The notes: generated from the sequence alone by a model not told the origin. 10,000 nucleotides of DNA from Deltaproteobacteria bacterium (GCA_019307805.1 JAFDIX010000063.1:1-10000); one strand, 5' to 3'; shown: positions 1 to 6,603, counted from the stretch's first letter. Made by a program: numbers and translations.

Positions 1-825
1 AAGGTCCCCACTCTGAGGGGAAAGAGCGTGGTCCATTTTTTTTATGAACCGAGCACCAGGACGCGAACCTCCTTTGAAATGGCCGCCAAACGACTCAGTG
101 CCGATACGGTCAGTCTGTCTGCCACAACCAGCAGCCTGGTGAAGGGAGAAACCCTCATCGATACCGCCAGAAATCTTCAGGCCATGAATCCGGATCTCAT
201 CGTGTTGCGGCACTCTTCAGGCGGGGCGCCCCATCTCCTGGCCCGTGAAGTAAAGGCAGGGGTCATCAATGCAGGGGACGGAATAAATGAGCACCCCACC
301 CAGGCATTACTCGATATGTATACCATAAGAGAGCAAAAAGGGAGGATTCAAGGGCTCAAGGTTGCTATCATAGGGGATATCGCCCATAGTCGGGTGGCAA
401 GGTCCAACATCATTGGATTGACAAAAATGGGCGCTGCAGTCACTGTTTCAGGCCCACCCACCATGATTCCTCCCCAGGTGGAGTCTTTGGGAGTCAGGGT
501 CGTGAATGACCCGGCCGAGGCAGTAAAGGGTAAGGATGTGATCATGATGCTCAGGATACAGCTGGAAAGGCAGAGTGAAGTCCTTTTCCCGAGCCTGAGG
601 GAGTATTCCACCTTTTTCGGACTCAACAGAGATATGATGAAGGGGGCCAAGAAGGATGTTATCGTCATGCATCCCGGGCCCATGAATCGGGGGGTGGAGA
701 TAGCCTCTGAGGTGGCCGATGGGCCATTCTCCGTCATATTGGACCAGGTGGCAAACGGTGTAGCTGTACGCATGGCATTACTCTATCTTTTGATCGGAGG
801 CTCAAAGGGTGGCAATATGGATTAA
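1..825 (+). CDS. pyrB: Aspartate carbamoyltransferase catalytic subunit (5' end cut by window)
   Basis: Catalyses carbamoyl phosphate + aspartate to N-carbamoyl-aspartate, the first committed step of pyrimidine synthesis, in the cytoplasm. The frame is open from base 1, so the gene starts upstream; 274 codons are visible and about 35-45 N-terminal residues are missing against the usual ~310. The GTG at 28 is internal, because coding similarity (KVPTLRGKSVVHFFYEPSTR) begins before it. Visible landmarks by fragment residue: carbamoyl-phosphate loop STRTRTS at 18-24, the 80s-loop lysine in SLVKGET near 49, RHSSGGAPH near 70, HPTQALLDMYTI from 98, GDIAHSRVARSN near 125, RIQLERQ near 185 (aspartate-binding loop) and HPGPMNRG at 224-231. 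The stop overlaps the pyrC start by 17 bp. No pyrI regulatory-subunit gene follows, which suggests an ATCase that works alone or in complex with the dihydroorotase. Confidence 0.97.
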   Translation, partial: KVPTLRGKSVVHFFYEPSTRTRTSFEMAAKRLSADTVSLSATTSSLVKGETLIDTARNLQAMNPDLIVLRHSSGGAPHLLAREVKAGVINAGDGINEHPTQALLDMYTIREQKGRIQGLKVAIIGDIAHSRVARSNIIGLTKMGAAVTVSGPPTMIPPQVESLGVRVVNDPAEAVKGKDVIMMLRIQLERQSEVLFPSLREYSTFFGLNRDMMKGAKKDVIVMHPGPMNRGVEIASEVADGPFSVILDQVANGVAVRMALLYLLIGGSKGGNMD

Positions 826-2098
826 GGGTGGCAGGGTGGTAGATCCCGTAAGGGGCACCACGAAAAAACGGGATATCATTGTGGAACGGGGCCGCATTGC
901 CGAAATGCTACCCCCGAAAAAGCATAAATCCCGGGGGCCCCGACTCAGGGAGATAGATGCCACCGGAAAGGTCGTGATTCCCGGTCTCATCGATATGCAT
1001 GTACATCTCAGGGAACCGGGGCACGAATACAAAGAGACGATCGCGACGGGTGGCATGGCCGGCGTGAAGGGCGGTTTTACAGGACTTGCCTGTATGCCCA
1101 ATACCGATCCAGTCAATGATGCCAGTGCAGTCACCCAGTTCATACTGCAGCAGGCCCGCGCGGCGAATCTTTTGAGGATTTATCCTGTAGCTGCCATTTC
1201 CCAGGGTCAGAAGGGGAAAAAACTCACGGATTTTGGAGACCTCAAAGAGGCGGGTGCGGTTGGGGTATCGGACGACGGTCTGCCGGTGGTACAGAGTGAT
1301 CTCATGCGAAGGGCAATGGAATACGCACAGTACCAGGGCCTGGTCGTTATTTCGCACTGTGAAGATCTTCACCTGTCCGCAGGGGGTGTCATGCACGAGG
1401 GGGTTGTATCGACCCAGATCGGTCTTCCGGGAATCCCCGCAGCGAGCGAGGAGATCATGGTCTATAGAGACATAGGCCTGGCAAAATTAACCCGTTCCCC
1501 TGTGCATATCGCGCATGTCAGCACCGCCGGGTCAGTGAACCTCATAAAGCAGGCCAAAGCAGAAGGGATATCGGTTACGGCGGAGACAGCGCCTCATTAT
1601 TTTACCCTGGATCACAGCGCTGTCATTGGTTACGACACCAATGCAAAAATGAATCCTCCCTTGAGAACCCCTGAGGATGTGGAGATCATCAAGAGGGGCC
1701 TGGCAGATGGAACTATTGATATCATCGCCACGGATCATGCGCCCCACAGCCCCCTGGAAAAGGATGTGGAATTCGATCGGGCTGCCTTCGGTATTACTGG
1801 ATTGGAAACGGCCCTGCCCCTCTCTCTGGCACTGGTAAGGCAGGGTGTCTTGACCCTCCCCGAAGCCATTCGCAAGCTATCCTATGAACCCGCTGCTCTT
1901 CTGGGCATTGAAGGGGGTTATCTCAAGGAGGGAATGGTTGCGGACTTGGCCATCATCGATCCTCATATCGAATATGTCCTGGATGAGAAAGATATCCAGT
2001 CCAAGAGTAAAAACACCCCATTCATCGGCAAGACCCTAAAAGGCGGGAACACGCTCACTATGGTGGGAGGCCGTATTGTCTGGAAGCGAAGCCCATAG
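809..2098 (+). CDS. pyrC: Dihydroorotase (class I, catalytically complete)
   Basis: Cyclises N-carbamoyl-aspartate to dihydroorotate, the step after PyrB. The 429-residue length is normal for bacterial class I enzymes of the amidohydrolase superfamily. Expected metal ligands are all present: H64 and H66 in DMHVHLREPG, D156 in GVSDDG, H183 in ISHCED, H236 in HIAHVST and D309 in ATDHAPHS. These match the ligand spacing I recall for the Bacillus anthracis enzyme with a constant offset of five. GMAGVKGGFTGLACMPNT and NPPLR are further family motifs. It is therefore not one of the inactive PyrC' scaffolds that partner ATCase in Pseudomonas. The start is GTG at 809, with GGAGG at 796-800 inside the pyrB 3' end; the 17-bp overlap suggests translational coupling. 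The last 23 bp overlap the response-regulator gene. Confidence 0.97.
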   Translation: MAIWIKGGRVVDPVRGTTKKRDIIVERGRIAEMLPPKKHKSRGPRLREIDATGKVVIPGLIDMHVHLREPGHEYKETIATGGMAGVKGGFTGLACMPNTDPVNDASAVTQFILQQARAANLLRIYPVAAISQGQKGKKLTDFGDLKEAGAVGVSDDGLPVVQSDLMRRAMEYAQYQGLVVISHCEDLHLSAGGVMHEGVVSTQIGLPGIPAASEEIMVYRDIGLAKLTRSPVHIAHVSTAGSVNLIKQAKAEGISVTAETAPHYFTLDHSAVIGYDTNAKMNPPLRTPEDVEIIKRGLADGTIDIIATDHAPHSPLEKDVEFDRAAFGITGLETALPLSLALVRQGVLTLPEAIRKLSYEPAALLGIEGGYLKEGMVADLAIIDPHIEYVLDEKDIQSKSKNTPFIGKTLKGGNTLTMVGGRIVWKRSP

Positions 2099-3473
2099 CA
2101 TTCTGGTCGTTGATGATGAGCAAAGCATGAGGGAATTCCTTGAAATCCTTCTGAGTAAAGAAGGGTACAAGGTATCCCTGGCTTCCAGCGGCGAAGAGGC
2201 ATGCAATATCCTCGGAAAAAAGAAATTTGACCTCCTCATCACAGATATCAAGATGAGTGATGTCAATGGTATTGACGTCCTGAAAGAGGCAAAGGCCCTC
2301 AGCCCCGAATCCGTTGTGGTCATGATTTCCGCCTTTGCCACTGCAGAGACGGCTGTCGAAGCCATGCGGGAAGGGGCCTACGACTATATTCCGAAGCCCT
2401 TTAAGGTACGGGAATTCAAAAAAATCATCGCAGACGCCCTCAAATCCCAGAGGCAAGTCCAGCTGGGGAGAAGTCAGGAACATTTAGGAAAAAGCATTCA
2501 TTTTGGATTTCTTGTGGGTGAAAGCCCCCAGATGATGAAGGTCTACAACCTCATTGAGCGGGTGGCGCCCACAAAGACCAATATTCTCATTTCAGGGGAG
2601 AGCGGAACCGGCAAGGAATTGGTGGCCAAGGCCATCCATCAGCAGAGTCTCCGAAAAGATAAGGCCTTTGTGGTGATTAACTGTGCGGGAATCCCGGAAA
2701 ACCTCATTGAAAGTGAGCTCTTTGGGTACAAAAAGGGGGCTTTTACCGGTGCAGTAACGGACAAAGAAGGCCTTTTTGAGGCGGCAGACGAGGGAACGGT
2801 CTTTTTTGATGAGGTGGGTGAATTGCCCCCTGCCATCCAGGTGAAGTTATTGCGGGTGATTCAGGAGCGTACATTTACTGCGGTTGGGGGGACCGAGGAA
2901 AAGAGGGTGGATGTTCGATTCATCTCAGCGACCAACAAGGACCTGGAAGAGGGGGTGCTCGAAGGCGAGTTCAGGGAAGATCTTTTCTTTAGACTCAATG
3001 TCATTCAGATATCCATGCCGCCTTTGCGGGAGAGGGATGGAGATCTTCCTCTTTTGGCCCAAAATTTCCTGGAAAAATTTTCCGCTGAATTGGGAAAGGA
3101 TGTCAGAAAAATATCCGCCTATGCCATGGATATTCTTGGGCAATATTCATTCCCCGGCAATGTGAGAGAACTGGAAAACATTATCGAACGCAGTGTGGCT
3201 CTCGAGACCTCCAATATCGTGCTCCCTGAGAGCCTGACACTATCCAACCTGCAGAAGGAACGGAACAGTGAGATTGGCAGGCGCCAAAGGGATTTGACAT
3301 CCGATGGAATCAACCTGGATGAGGTCATCTCCGAGATTGAAAAGGACTATATTCTGAAGGCCCTGGAACTTGCCCATGGATCAAGACAGCGGACTGCAAA
3401 GCTCCTGAGGATGAGCATGCGATCCTTACGATACCGATTGGATAAGCTGGGCCTGTCAAGTTCACGGAGATAA
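2076..3473 (+). CDS. pilR: PilR-like sigma-54-dependent response regulator (NtrC family)
   Basis: Cytoplasmic transcription activator that, once phosphorylated, uses ATP to open sigma-54 promoters. Three domains are visible in 465 residues. The receiver (about 8-120) has acidic pair D13/D14, phospho-acceptor D57 in LLITDIKM, S85 and K107 in IPKPF. The AAA+ domain (about 145-375) has Walker A GESGTGK 174-180, the sigma-54-contact loop GAFTGA 221-226, Walker B FFDEVGEL 243-250 and FREDLFFRLN 299-308 with arginine-finger candidates. The Fis-type HTH is near 437-459 and ends in RSLRYRLDKLG, very like PilR. The start is TTG at 2076, with GGGAGG at 2065-2070 inside pyrC and a 23-bp overlap with it. 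No PilS kinase gene is visible. The next gene is pilA behind a candidate sigma-54 promoter, which supports the PilR assignment; another NtrC-type regulator remains possible. Confidence 0.85.
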   Translation: MSGSEAHSILVVDDEQSMREFLEILLSKEGYKVSLASSGEEACNILGKKKFDLLITDIKMSDVNGIDVLKEAKALSPESVVVMISAFATAETAVEAMREGAYDYIPKPFKVREFKKIIADALKSQRQVQLGRSQEHLGKSIHFGFLVGESPQMMKVYNLIERVAPTKTNILISGESGTGKELVAKAIHQQSLRKDKAFVVINCAGIPENLIESELFGYKKGAFTGAVTDKEGLFEAADEGTVFFDEVGELPPAIQVKLLRVIQERTFTAVGGTEEKRVDVRFISATNKDLEEGVLEGEFREDLFFRLNVIQISMPPLRERDGDLPLLAQNFLEKFSAELGKDVRKISAYAMDILGQYSFPGNVRELENIIERSVALETSNIVLPESLTLSNLQKERNSEIGRRQRDLTSDGINLDEVISEIEKDYILKALELAHGSRQRTAKLLRMSMRSLRYRLDKLGLSSSRR

Positions 3474-3520
3474 AGAGGGGCATATCAGAAAGACCTCCGA
3501 AAACGCCTTTCAGCTAACTT

Positions 3521-3547
3521 CTTGAAAATACTCAATAAAATTTCAAG
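3521..3547 (+). terminator. Weak AT-rich hairpin downstream of pilR, possible terminator
   Basis: CTTGAAA at 3521-3527 pairs with TTTCAAG at 3541-3547 across a 13-base loop, followed by TTTACATATTTTA. It lies 47 bp after the pilR stop. The stem is only 7 bp with two G-C pairs, so intrinsic termination is doubtful; it may be chance in AT-rich DNA. Confidence 0.2.
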
Positions 3548-3570
3548 TTTACATATTTTACCGCGAAAAG

Positions 3571-3604
3571 GACAAAAAATGTCAAATATTGACAATAATT
3601 GTCA
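3571..3604 (+). promoter_or_regulatory. Candidate PilR operator: cluster of TGTCA/TGACA half-sites
   Basis: Two overlapping inverted repeats share one arm: TGTCAA-ATA-TTGACA (3580-3594) and the perfect 7-1-7 repeat TGACAAT-A-ATTGTCA (3590-3604). A further GGACA begins at 3570. The cluster centres about 130 bp upstream of the -24 element, a normal distance for a sigma-54 activator that acts through DNA looping. PilR of Pseudomonas aeruginosa binds repeated TGTC tracts upstream of pilA, so the half-site resemblance fits; assignment to this PilR is inferred. Confidence 0.55.
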
Positions 3605-3720
3605 TTCTTTCCGTCCCACCATGGTGAGAAAAGGTAGCGAGGTATTGGGAAAAAAGAGAAATGGCTTGTAACATCTTGAAATTATAGATTTATAAATTTT
3701 ACACCATAATTCGGTATTTT

Positions 3721-3736
3721 TGGCATGATACTTGAA
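3721..3736 (+). promoter_or_regulatory. Candidate sigma-54 (RpoN) promoter of pilA
   Basis: TGGCATGATACTTGAA matches the consensus TGGCACGRNNNTTGCW at every defined position except two: T for C at the end of the -24 block, and A for C in the -12 block. The spacing is exact. The -24 GG is at 3722-3723 and the -12 G at 3734, which predicts a transcript start near 3746 and a leader of about 160 nt before pilA. A sigma-54 activator gene immediately upstream and the pilin gene downstream make a chance match unlikely, though the loss of the -12 C may weaken the promoter. Confidence 0.75.
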
Positions 3737-3823
3737 ACTACTAGAGACCAAATCATTCGTTACAGGCTTTAATGAGTTTCACCCTTAACCCGGAAACAAC
3801 ACAGTTGAACTCGATATCAATGG

Positions 3824-3834
3824 AAAGGAGGTGA
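3824..3834 (+). promoter_or_regulatory. Orphan strong Shine-Dalgarno sequence in the pilA leader
   Basis: AAAGGAGGTGA is fully complementary to the CACCTCCTTT-type 3' end of bacterial 16S rRNA, yet no usable ATG, GTG or TTG lies 5-12 bases downstream. The GTG at 3831 overlaps the site itself, and the next GTG (3859) is too far away and opens only 9 codons. The real pilA ribosome site is a separate AGGAGGAG at 3895-3902. The role is unknown; it could be a ribosome standby site or a relic of an earlier start. Confidence 0.5.
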
Positions 3835-3907
3835 ACACCAGGATTCAAAGAGTTTACGGTGAATAATCATAAACAACAATATATTTAAAAACGTAGGAGG
3901 AGAAAAC

Positions 3908-4279
3908 ATGTTATCCAAAATGACCAAAAAACAAGAAGGTTTTACACTGATTGAGTTGATGATCGTTATCGCGATCATCGGTATCCTGGCGGCAATTGCT
4001 ATCCCGCAGTTTTCCGCATACAGGACCAGATCCTATAACTCTGCAGCAGGTGCCGACCTGAGAAATGCTGCAACAGCCCAGGAAGCCTATTATGTGGATG
4101 AGCAGACCTACATGGTTGACCCAACAGGCCTGATCGGTACGAGCTACGGTTTGTGGACCTCGGAGAACGTGACAATGGATGGTGGCGCCGATGCAAGCGG
4201 TTACAGCATGACTTCCTTTCACAGTTCCGGAAACAAGACCTTTACACTCAACGGTCCGGGCGGAACGATCGATGGTTAA
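3908..4279 (+). CDS. pilA: Type IV major pilin prepilin (Geobacter-like N-terminus, extended C-terminus)
   Basis: Structural subunit of type IV pili, exported, cleaved and N-methylated by the prepilin peptidase and assembled at the inner membrane. Of 123 residues, 1-11 form the short basic leader ending in QEG; cleavage before F12 gives a 112-residue mature pilin starting FTLIELMIVIAIIGILAAIA, with the conserved Glu at mature position 5. The helix through QFSAYR..SYNSAA..DLRNA closely resembles Geobacter PilA, and aromatics fall at mature positions 1, 24, 27, 32, 51 and 57 as in that protein. The last 50 or so residues form a Ser/Thr- and Gly-rich globular part. There is no cysteine, hence no disulfide-bounded D-loop. 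ATG 3908 is chosen because AGGAGGAG sits 5 bases upstream; ATG 3920 is an internal alternative. The gene stands alone between a sigma-54-type promoter and a strong terminator. Confidence 0.96.
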   Translation: MLSKMTKKQEGFTLIELMIVIAIIGILAAIAIPQFSAYRTRSYNSAAGADLRNAATAQEAYYVDEQTYMVDPTGLIGTSYGLWTSENVTMDGGADASGYSMTSFHSSGNKTFTLNGPGGTIDG

Positions 4280-4299
4280 GTGACATAAACCCTCAAGAT

Positions 4300-4334
4300 A
4301 AAAGTGAACTGGCCTGCGGGCCAGTTCACTTTTT
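4300..4334 (+). terminator. Strong intrinsic terminator of pilA
   Basis: AAAAGTGAACTGGCC at 4300-4314 pairs perfectly with GGCCAGTTCACTTTT at 4319-4333 around the tetraloop TGCG: a 15-bp stem with no mismatch, ending in a T run on the 3' side. It begins 20 bp after the pilA stop. It should end most pilA transcripts and limit read-through into the membrane-protein gene starting at 4377. The symmetric A/T tracts could also let it work on the other strand. Confidence 0.92.
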
Positions 4335-4376
4335 CTCTGCCCGCTCAATTTCGGTATTGCTGCATCATGTCAGGAA

Positions 4377-6014
4377 ATGGGATTAAAGATATTTGAAATT
4401 CATGATGAAGCGTCTCACTCCCTCCGCAGAAAAAATATTTATGCCCTCATCGTCCTGTCCCTTCTTGTATGCTCCATTTACAGCAATTCCCTGAATTGCT
4501 CCTGGCATTTTGACGACTGGGCCAATATCGGGGATAATCCCAATGTGCAGCTCACCAAAGGGACGTGGGACCAGATCCAGAAGACCCTTTCATCCAACCC
4601 CGCCAATCCGCGGACGCCTTACCGGCCCGTTGCCGCCCTTTCCTTTGCCTTGAATTACTACCTGGGAAAACTCCGGGTTGGCGGTTATCATGCGGCCAAT
4701 ATCCTGATTCATCTCATTTCATCGGTTTTCCTCTACCTCTTTCTCTTCAATACGCTCCGTCTTCCTTCCCAAGAGAGGCGGTACGGGTCTATCGCATATC
4801 CGGTGGCCCTTCTGAGCACCGTACTTTGGGCTGCCAACCCAGTACAGACACAGGCCGTCACCTACATTGTACAGAGGATGACATCGCTTGCAGGAATGTT
4901 CTATATCATGGCAATGTACCTCTACCTCAAGGCGAGGACCGGAGATGGAAAGTGGCGCAACACTTTATTGCTGGTAATGTGTTTCTTTTCCTATGTTCTG
5001 GCCTTTGGTTCCAAAGAAAATGCAGCCATACTCCCCATTGCCCTTCTGATGTTTGAGGTACTTGTCATACAGGAAGATCCCGGCACATTTTTTCGAAAGC
5101 ACAAATGGCGTCTTGCCCTTGTCCTGGGGGGAACGCTTCTGTTGGCGTTGGGTTATCTGCATGTGAAAAGAGGGGGAGTCCTCGCCTTCTTGTCCGGGTA
5201 TGGGGCAAGACCCTTCTCCCTGGATGAAAGGCTTCTGACGGAACCCCGGGTCTTTCTCTTCTATATATCCCTCTTGCTTTATCCTGTGCCCGGGAGACTC
5301 AATATATCCCACACCATTGATATTTCAACTTCGCTCTTCAGCCCCATATCCACCTTTTTCTCCCTGGCCGTTATCGCAGGCATGGTGCTATTCTTGCTTG
5401 CAATGGCACGGAAACACAACCTGCTCTCATTCTGCGGACTTTTTTTCTTTTTGAACCACATCATGGAGTCCACCGTATTTCCGTTGGAGCTGATTTACGA
5501 GCACAGAAACTATGTCCCTTCCATGCTCTTTTTTGTCCCCATCGCGATCCTTCTGTGGCGCATTTTTGAACGGTACCCTTCAGGAAGGGGAATGAAGGTG
5601 GCCATGTTCTCGGCGATGGCTCTCCTGGTGGTAGGTTTTGGCCACGGCACTTTTGTGAGAAACCTTGCCTGGAAAAGCGAAGAGACCCTCTGGAGAGATG
5701 CCCTCGAGAAGGCCCCCAACCAGTTCCGGGCCCACAACAATCTTGGAGTTTACTATAAAAACACAGGATACCCGGAGAAAGCGGCAACCCATTTCGAAAA
5801 GGCCCTCAACCGCCCTCCAATGCATCGCAGAGATGAAAACCTGGTCATTCTGTACCATCTGGGAAATCTCTATAACGAAGGCGGAAACCATGGAAAGGCA
5901 GAGTTCTATTACCAGAAAATACTGCAGAGAATCCTAATTTCGCACCTGCCCTGGCCAATATGGCATCCATCCACCAACTTCGAGGGGAAAAAGAGACGGC
6001 AGATTCCTTTCTGA
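4377..6014 (+). CDS. GT-C/TMTC-like multi-pass membrane glycosyltransferase with C-terminal TPRs, frameshifted (N-terminal part)
   Basis: Predicted inner-membrane protein. Residues 1-425 carry roughly ten or more hydrophobic segments (for example 20-36, 106-125, 172-185, 195-210, 245-262, 323-343, 380-395, 405-422). An acidic pair sits in the first external loop (WHFDDWANIGDNP, D46/D47), as in GT-C enzymes and the TMTC O-mannosyltransferases. RPVAALSF, NPVQTQAVTYIVQR (154-167), SKENAAILP (212-220) and ELIYEHRNYVPS (371-382) are further landmarks I associate with this deltaproteobacterial family. TPRs start near 434. The frame leaves TPR similarity after residue 516 (YYQKIL) and ends 29 unrelated residues later; the repeats resume in another frame at 5924. 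Restoring one base gives a protein of about 721 residues. The start ATG has AGGA only two bases away, so initiation may be weak. The acceptor is unknown; pilin is a candidate by position. A non-enzymatic TPR membrane protein is the alternative. Confidence 0.8.
   Translation: MGLKIFEIHDEASHSLRRKNIYALIVLSLLVCSIYSNSLNCSWHFDDWANIGDNPNVQLTKGTWDQIQKTLSSNPANPRTPYRPVAALSFALNYYLGKLRVGGYHAANILIHLISSVFLYLFLFNTLRLPSQERRYGSIAYPVALLSTVLWAANPVQTQAVTYIVQRMTSLAGMFYIMAMYLYLKARTGDGKWRNTLLLVMCFFSYVLAFGSKENAAILPIALLMFEVLVIQEDPGTFFRKHKWRLALVLGGTLLLALGYLHVKRGGVLAFLSGYGARPFSLDERLLTEPRVFLFYISLLLYPVPGRLNISHTIDISTSLFSPISTFFSLAVIAGMVLFLLAMARKHNLLSFCGLFFFLNHIMESTVFPLELIYEHRNYVPSMLFFVPIAILLWRIFERYPSGRGMKVAMFSAMALLVVGFGHGTFVRNLAWKSEETLWRDALEKAPNQFRAHNNLGVYYKNTGYPEKAATHFEKALNRPPMHRRDENLVILYHLGNLYNEGGNHGKAEFYYQKILQRILISHLPWPIWHPSTNFEGKKRRQIPF
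5922..5926 (+). other. Apparent one-base deletion (frameshift) in the TPR region
   Basis: Up to 5924 the upstream frame reads Y-Y-Q-K-I-L, and from 5924 the frame one base back reads A-E-N-P-N-F-A-P-A-L-A-N, the classic end and start of TPR units. Inserting one G (CTGCA to CTGGCA) joins them as KILAENPNFAPAL. No X XXY YYZ slippery heptamer is present, so a deletion or a sequencing/assembly error is likelier than programmed -1 frameshifting. Confidence 0.85.
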
Positions 6015-6541
6015 AAAGGGCCTACCGGGTAAACGCCAATGACCCCCACATCAACATGAACATGGGGCTGTATCACCTGCATGACCGGAGGCCGGAAAAG
6101 GCCCTCTATCATTTCCGGATATCCATGCGGGACAAGCGTCTGGAGAAACGTGTATTCCTGTACTTAGGGATCGCCTACATGCAAAAGGAGATGTATGGCG
6201 AGGCCATTTCCTTCTTAAAAAGGGCGGCGGACATGGACCCCAGGAACATTACACCCCACCTCTATCTGGCGGAAGTATACTGGAAAATGGGAAATGAGGG
6301 ATCCAGCCGGTACGAGGCGGAGAAGATTGTAGATTTCATGCTGCAGGATAAACGTCTCTTTGGACAGACCATGGACTTGATTCTGGGGAGGGGGGCTTCA
6401 GGAAAGGGTTGGCTTTCACAGGCCATCCTGTTTCCGCTCCTCTCAAATGCCTGTCGTGACAACCCCGCAGCGCTTGACGCCTGGAAAGAGGCCATGGAGA
6501 AAACAATGGAAAATGGCGAGACGATTGAATATGATGGCTAG
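5960..6541 (+). CDS. C-terminal TPR segment of the frameshifted GT-C/TPR protein
   Basis: Continuation of the gene that begins at 4377, now in another frame. Coding similarity already starts at 5924 (AENPNFAPALAN); the ATG at 5960 is only the first in-frame methionine and has no ribosome site, so separate translation is unlikely. The 193 residues from the ATG hold about three TPR-like units: LRGEKETADSFLKRAYRVNA, then DRRPEKALYHFRISM with LYLGIAYMQKEMYGEAISFL, then MDPRNITPHLYLAEVYWKMG. A non-repeat tail of about 75 residues follows. In GT-C/TPR proteins such repeats are thought to mediate protein contacts. If the deletion is real, the cell makes a 545-residue protein lacking these repeats; if it is an artefact, the gene is intact at about 721 residues. 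Confidence 0.75.
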   Translation: MASIHQLRGEKETADSFLKRAYRVNANDPHINMNMGLYHLHDRRPEKALYHFRISMRDKRLEKRVFLYLGIAYMQKEMYGEAISFLKRAADMDPRNITPHLYLAEVYWKMGNEGSSRYEAEKIVDFMLQDKRLFGQTMDLILGRGASGKGWLSQAILFPLLSNACRDNPAALDAWKEAMEKTMENGETIEYDG

Positions 6542-6572
6542 GACCTCGCATCGTAAATTCTTAGAAATGAAC

Positions 6573-6597
6573 TACCCCGCCGCAGAGCAACGGGGTA
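6573..6597 (+). repeat. Imperfect hairpin after the TPR gene
   Basis: TACCCCG at 6573-6579 pairs with CGGGGTA at 6591-6597 over an 11-base loop that can add a few pairs (CCGC with GCAA gives two mismatches). It lies 31 bp after the stop and lacks a T run, so it is not a clear intrinsic terminator. It may be part of a dispersed intergenic repeat, possibly of the same origin as the neighbouring palindromic element. Confidence 0.45.
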
Positions 6598-6603
6598 TCA
6601 GAT

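Larger units (their letters stand above)
3474..3907 (+). promoter_or_regulatory. pilA upstream regulatory region, 434 bp without a gene
   Basis: This AT-rich gap separates the pyrBC-pilR operon from pilA. I see no convincing gene in it: the longest plausible short frame starts at ATG 3621, runs 16 codons and has no ribosome site. It holds, in order, a weak inverted repeat after pilR (3521-3547), a cluster of TGTCA/TGACA half-sites (3571-3604), a 10-bp palindrome CACCATGGTG (3617-3626), an AT palindrome ATTTATAAAT (3688-3697), a sigma-54-type promoter (3721-3736), and a leader of about 160 nt with two Shine-Dalgarno sequences. The layout of distant activator sites, an AT-rich bendable stretch and a -24/-12 promoter is typical of sigma-54 control. 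Confidence 0.75.

Noticed and set aside
28..30. GTG at 28 as the start of pyrB
   Set aside because: The frame is open back to base 1 and the preceding residues fit aspartate carbamoyltransferase, so the true start is upstream of the window.
348..773. Open frame of 141 codons on the minus strand over pyrB
   Set aside because: Antisense to a strongly conserved catalytic gene, with no motif.
3831..3869. GTG starts at 3831 and 3859 as an alternative or upstream pilin start
   Set aside because: Neither is in frame with pilA; 3831 overlaps the Shine-Dalgarno sequence itself and 3859 opens only nine codons.
4565..5056. 163-codon plus-strand frame inside the GT-C/TPR gene
   Set aside because: Pro/Arg/Ser-rich out-of-frame translation; the other frame gives coherent membrane segments and family motifs.
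5404..5424. TGGCACGG sequence resembling the -24 part of a sigma-54 promoter
   Set aside because: No TTGC at the required distance, and it lies inside a coding region.
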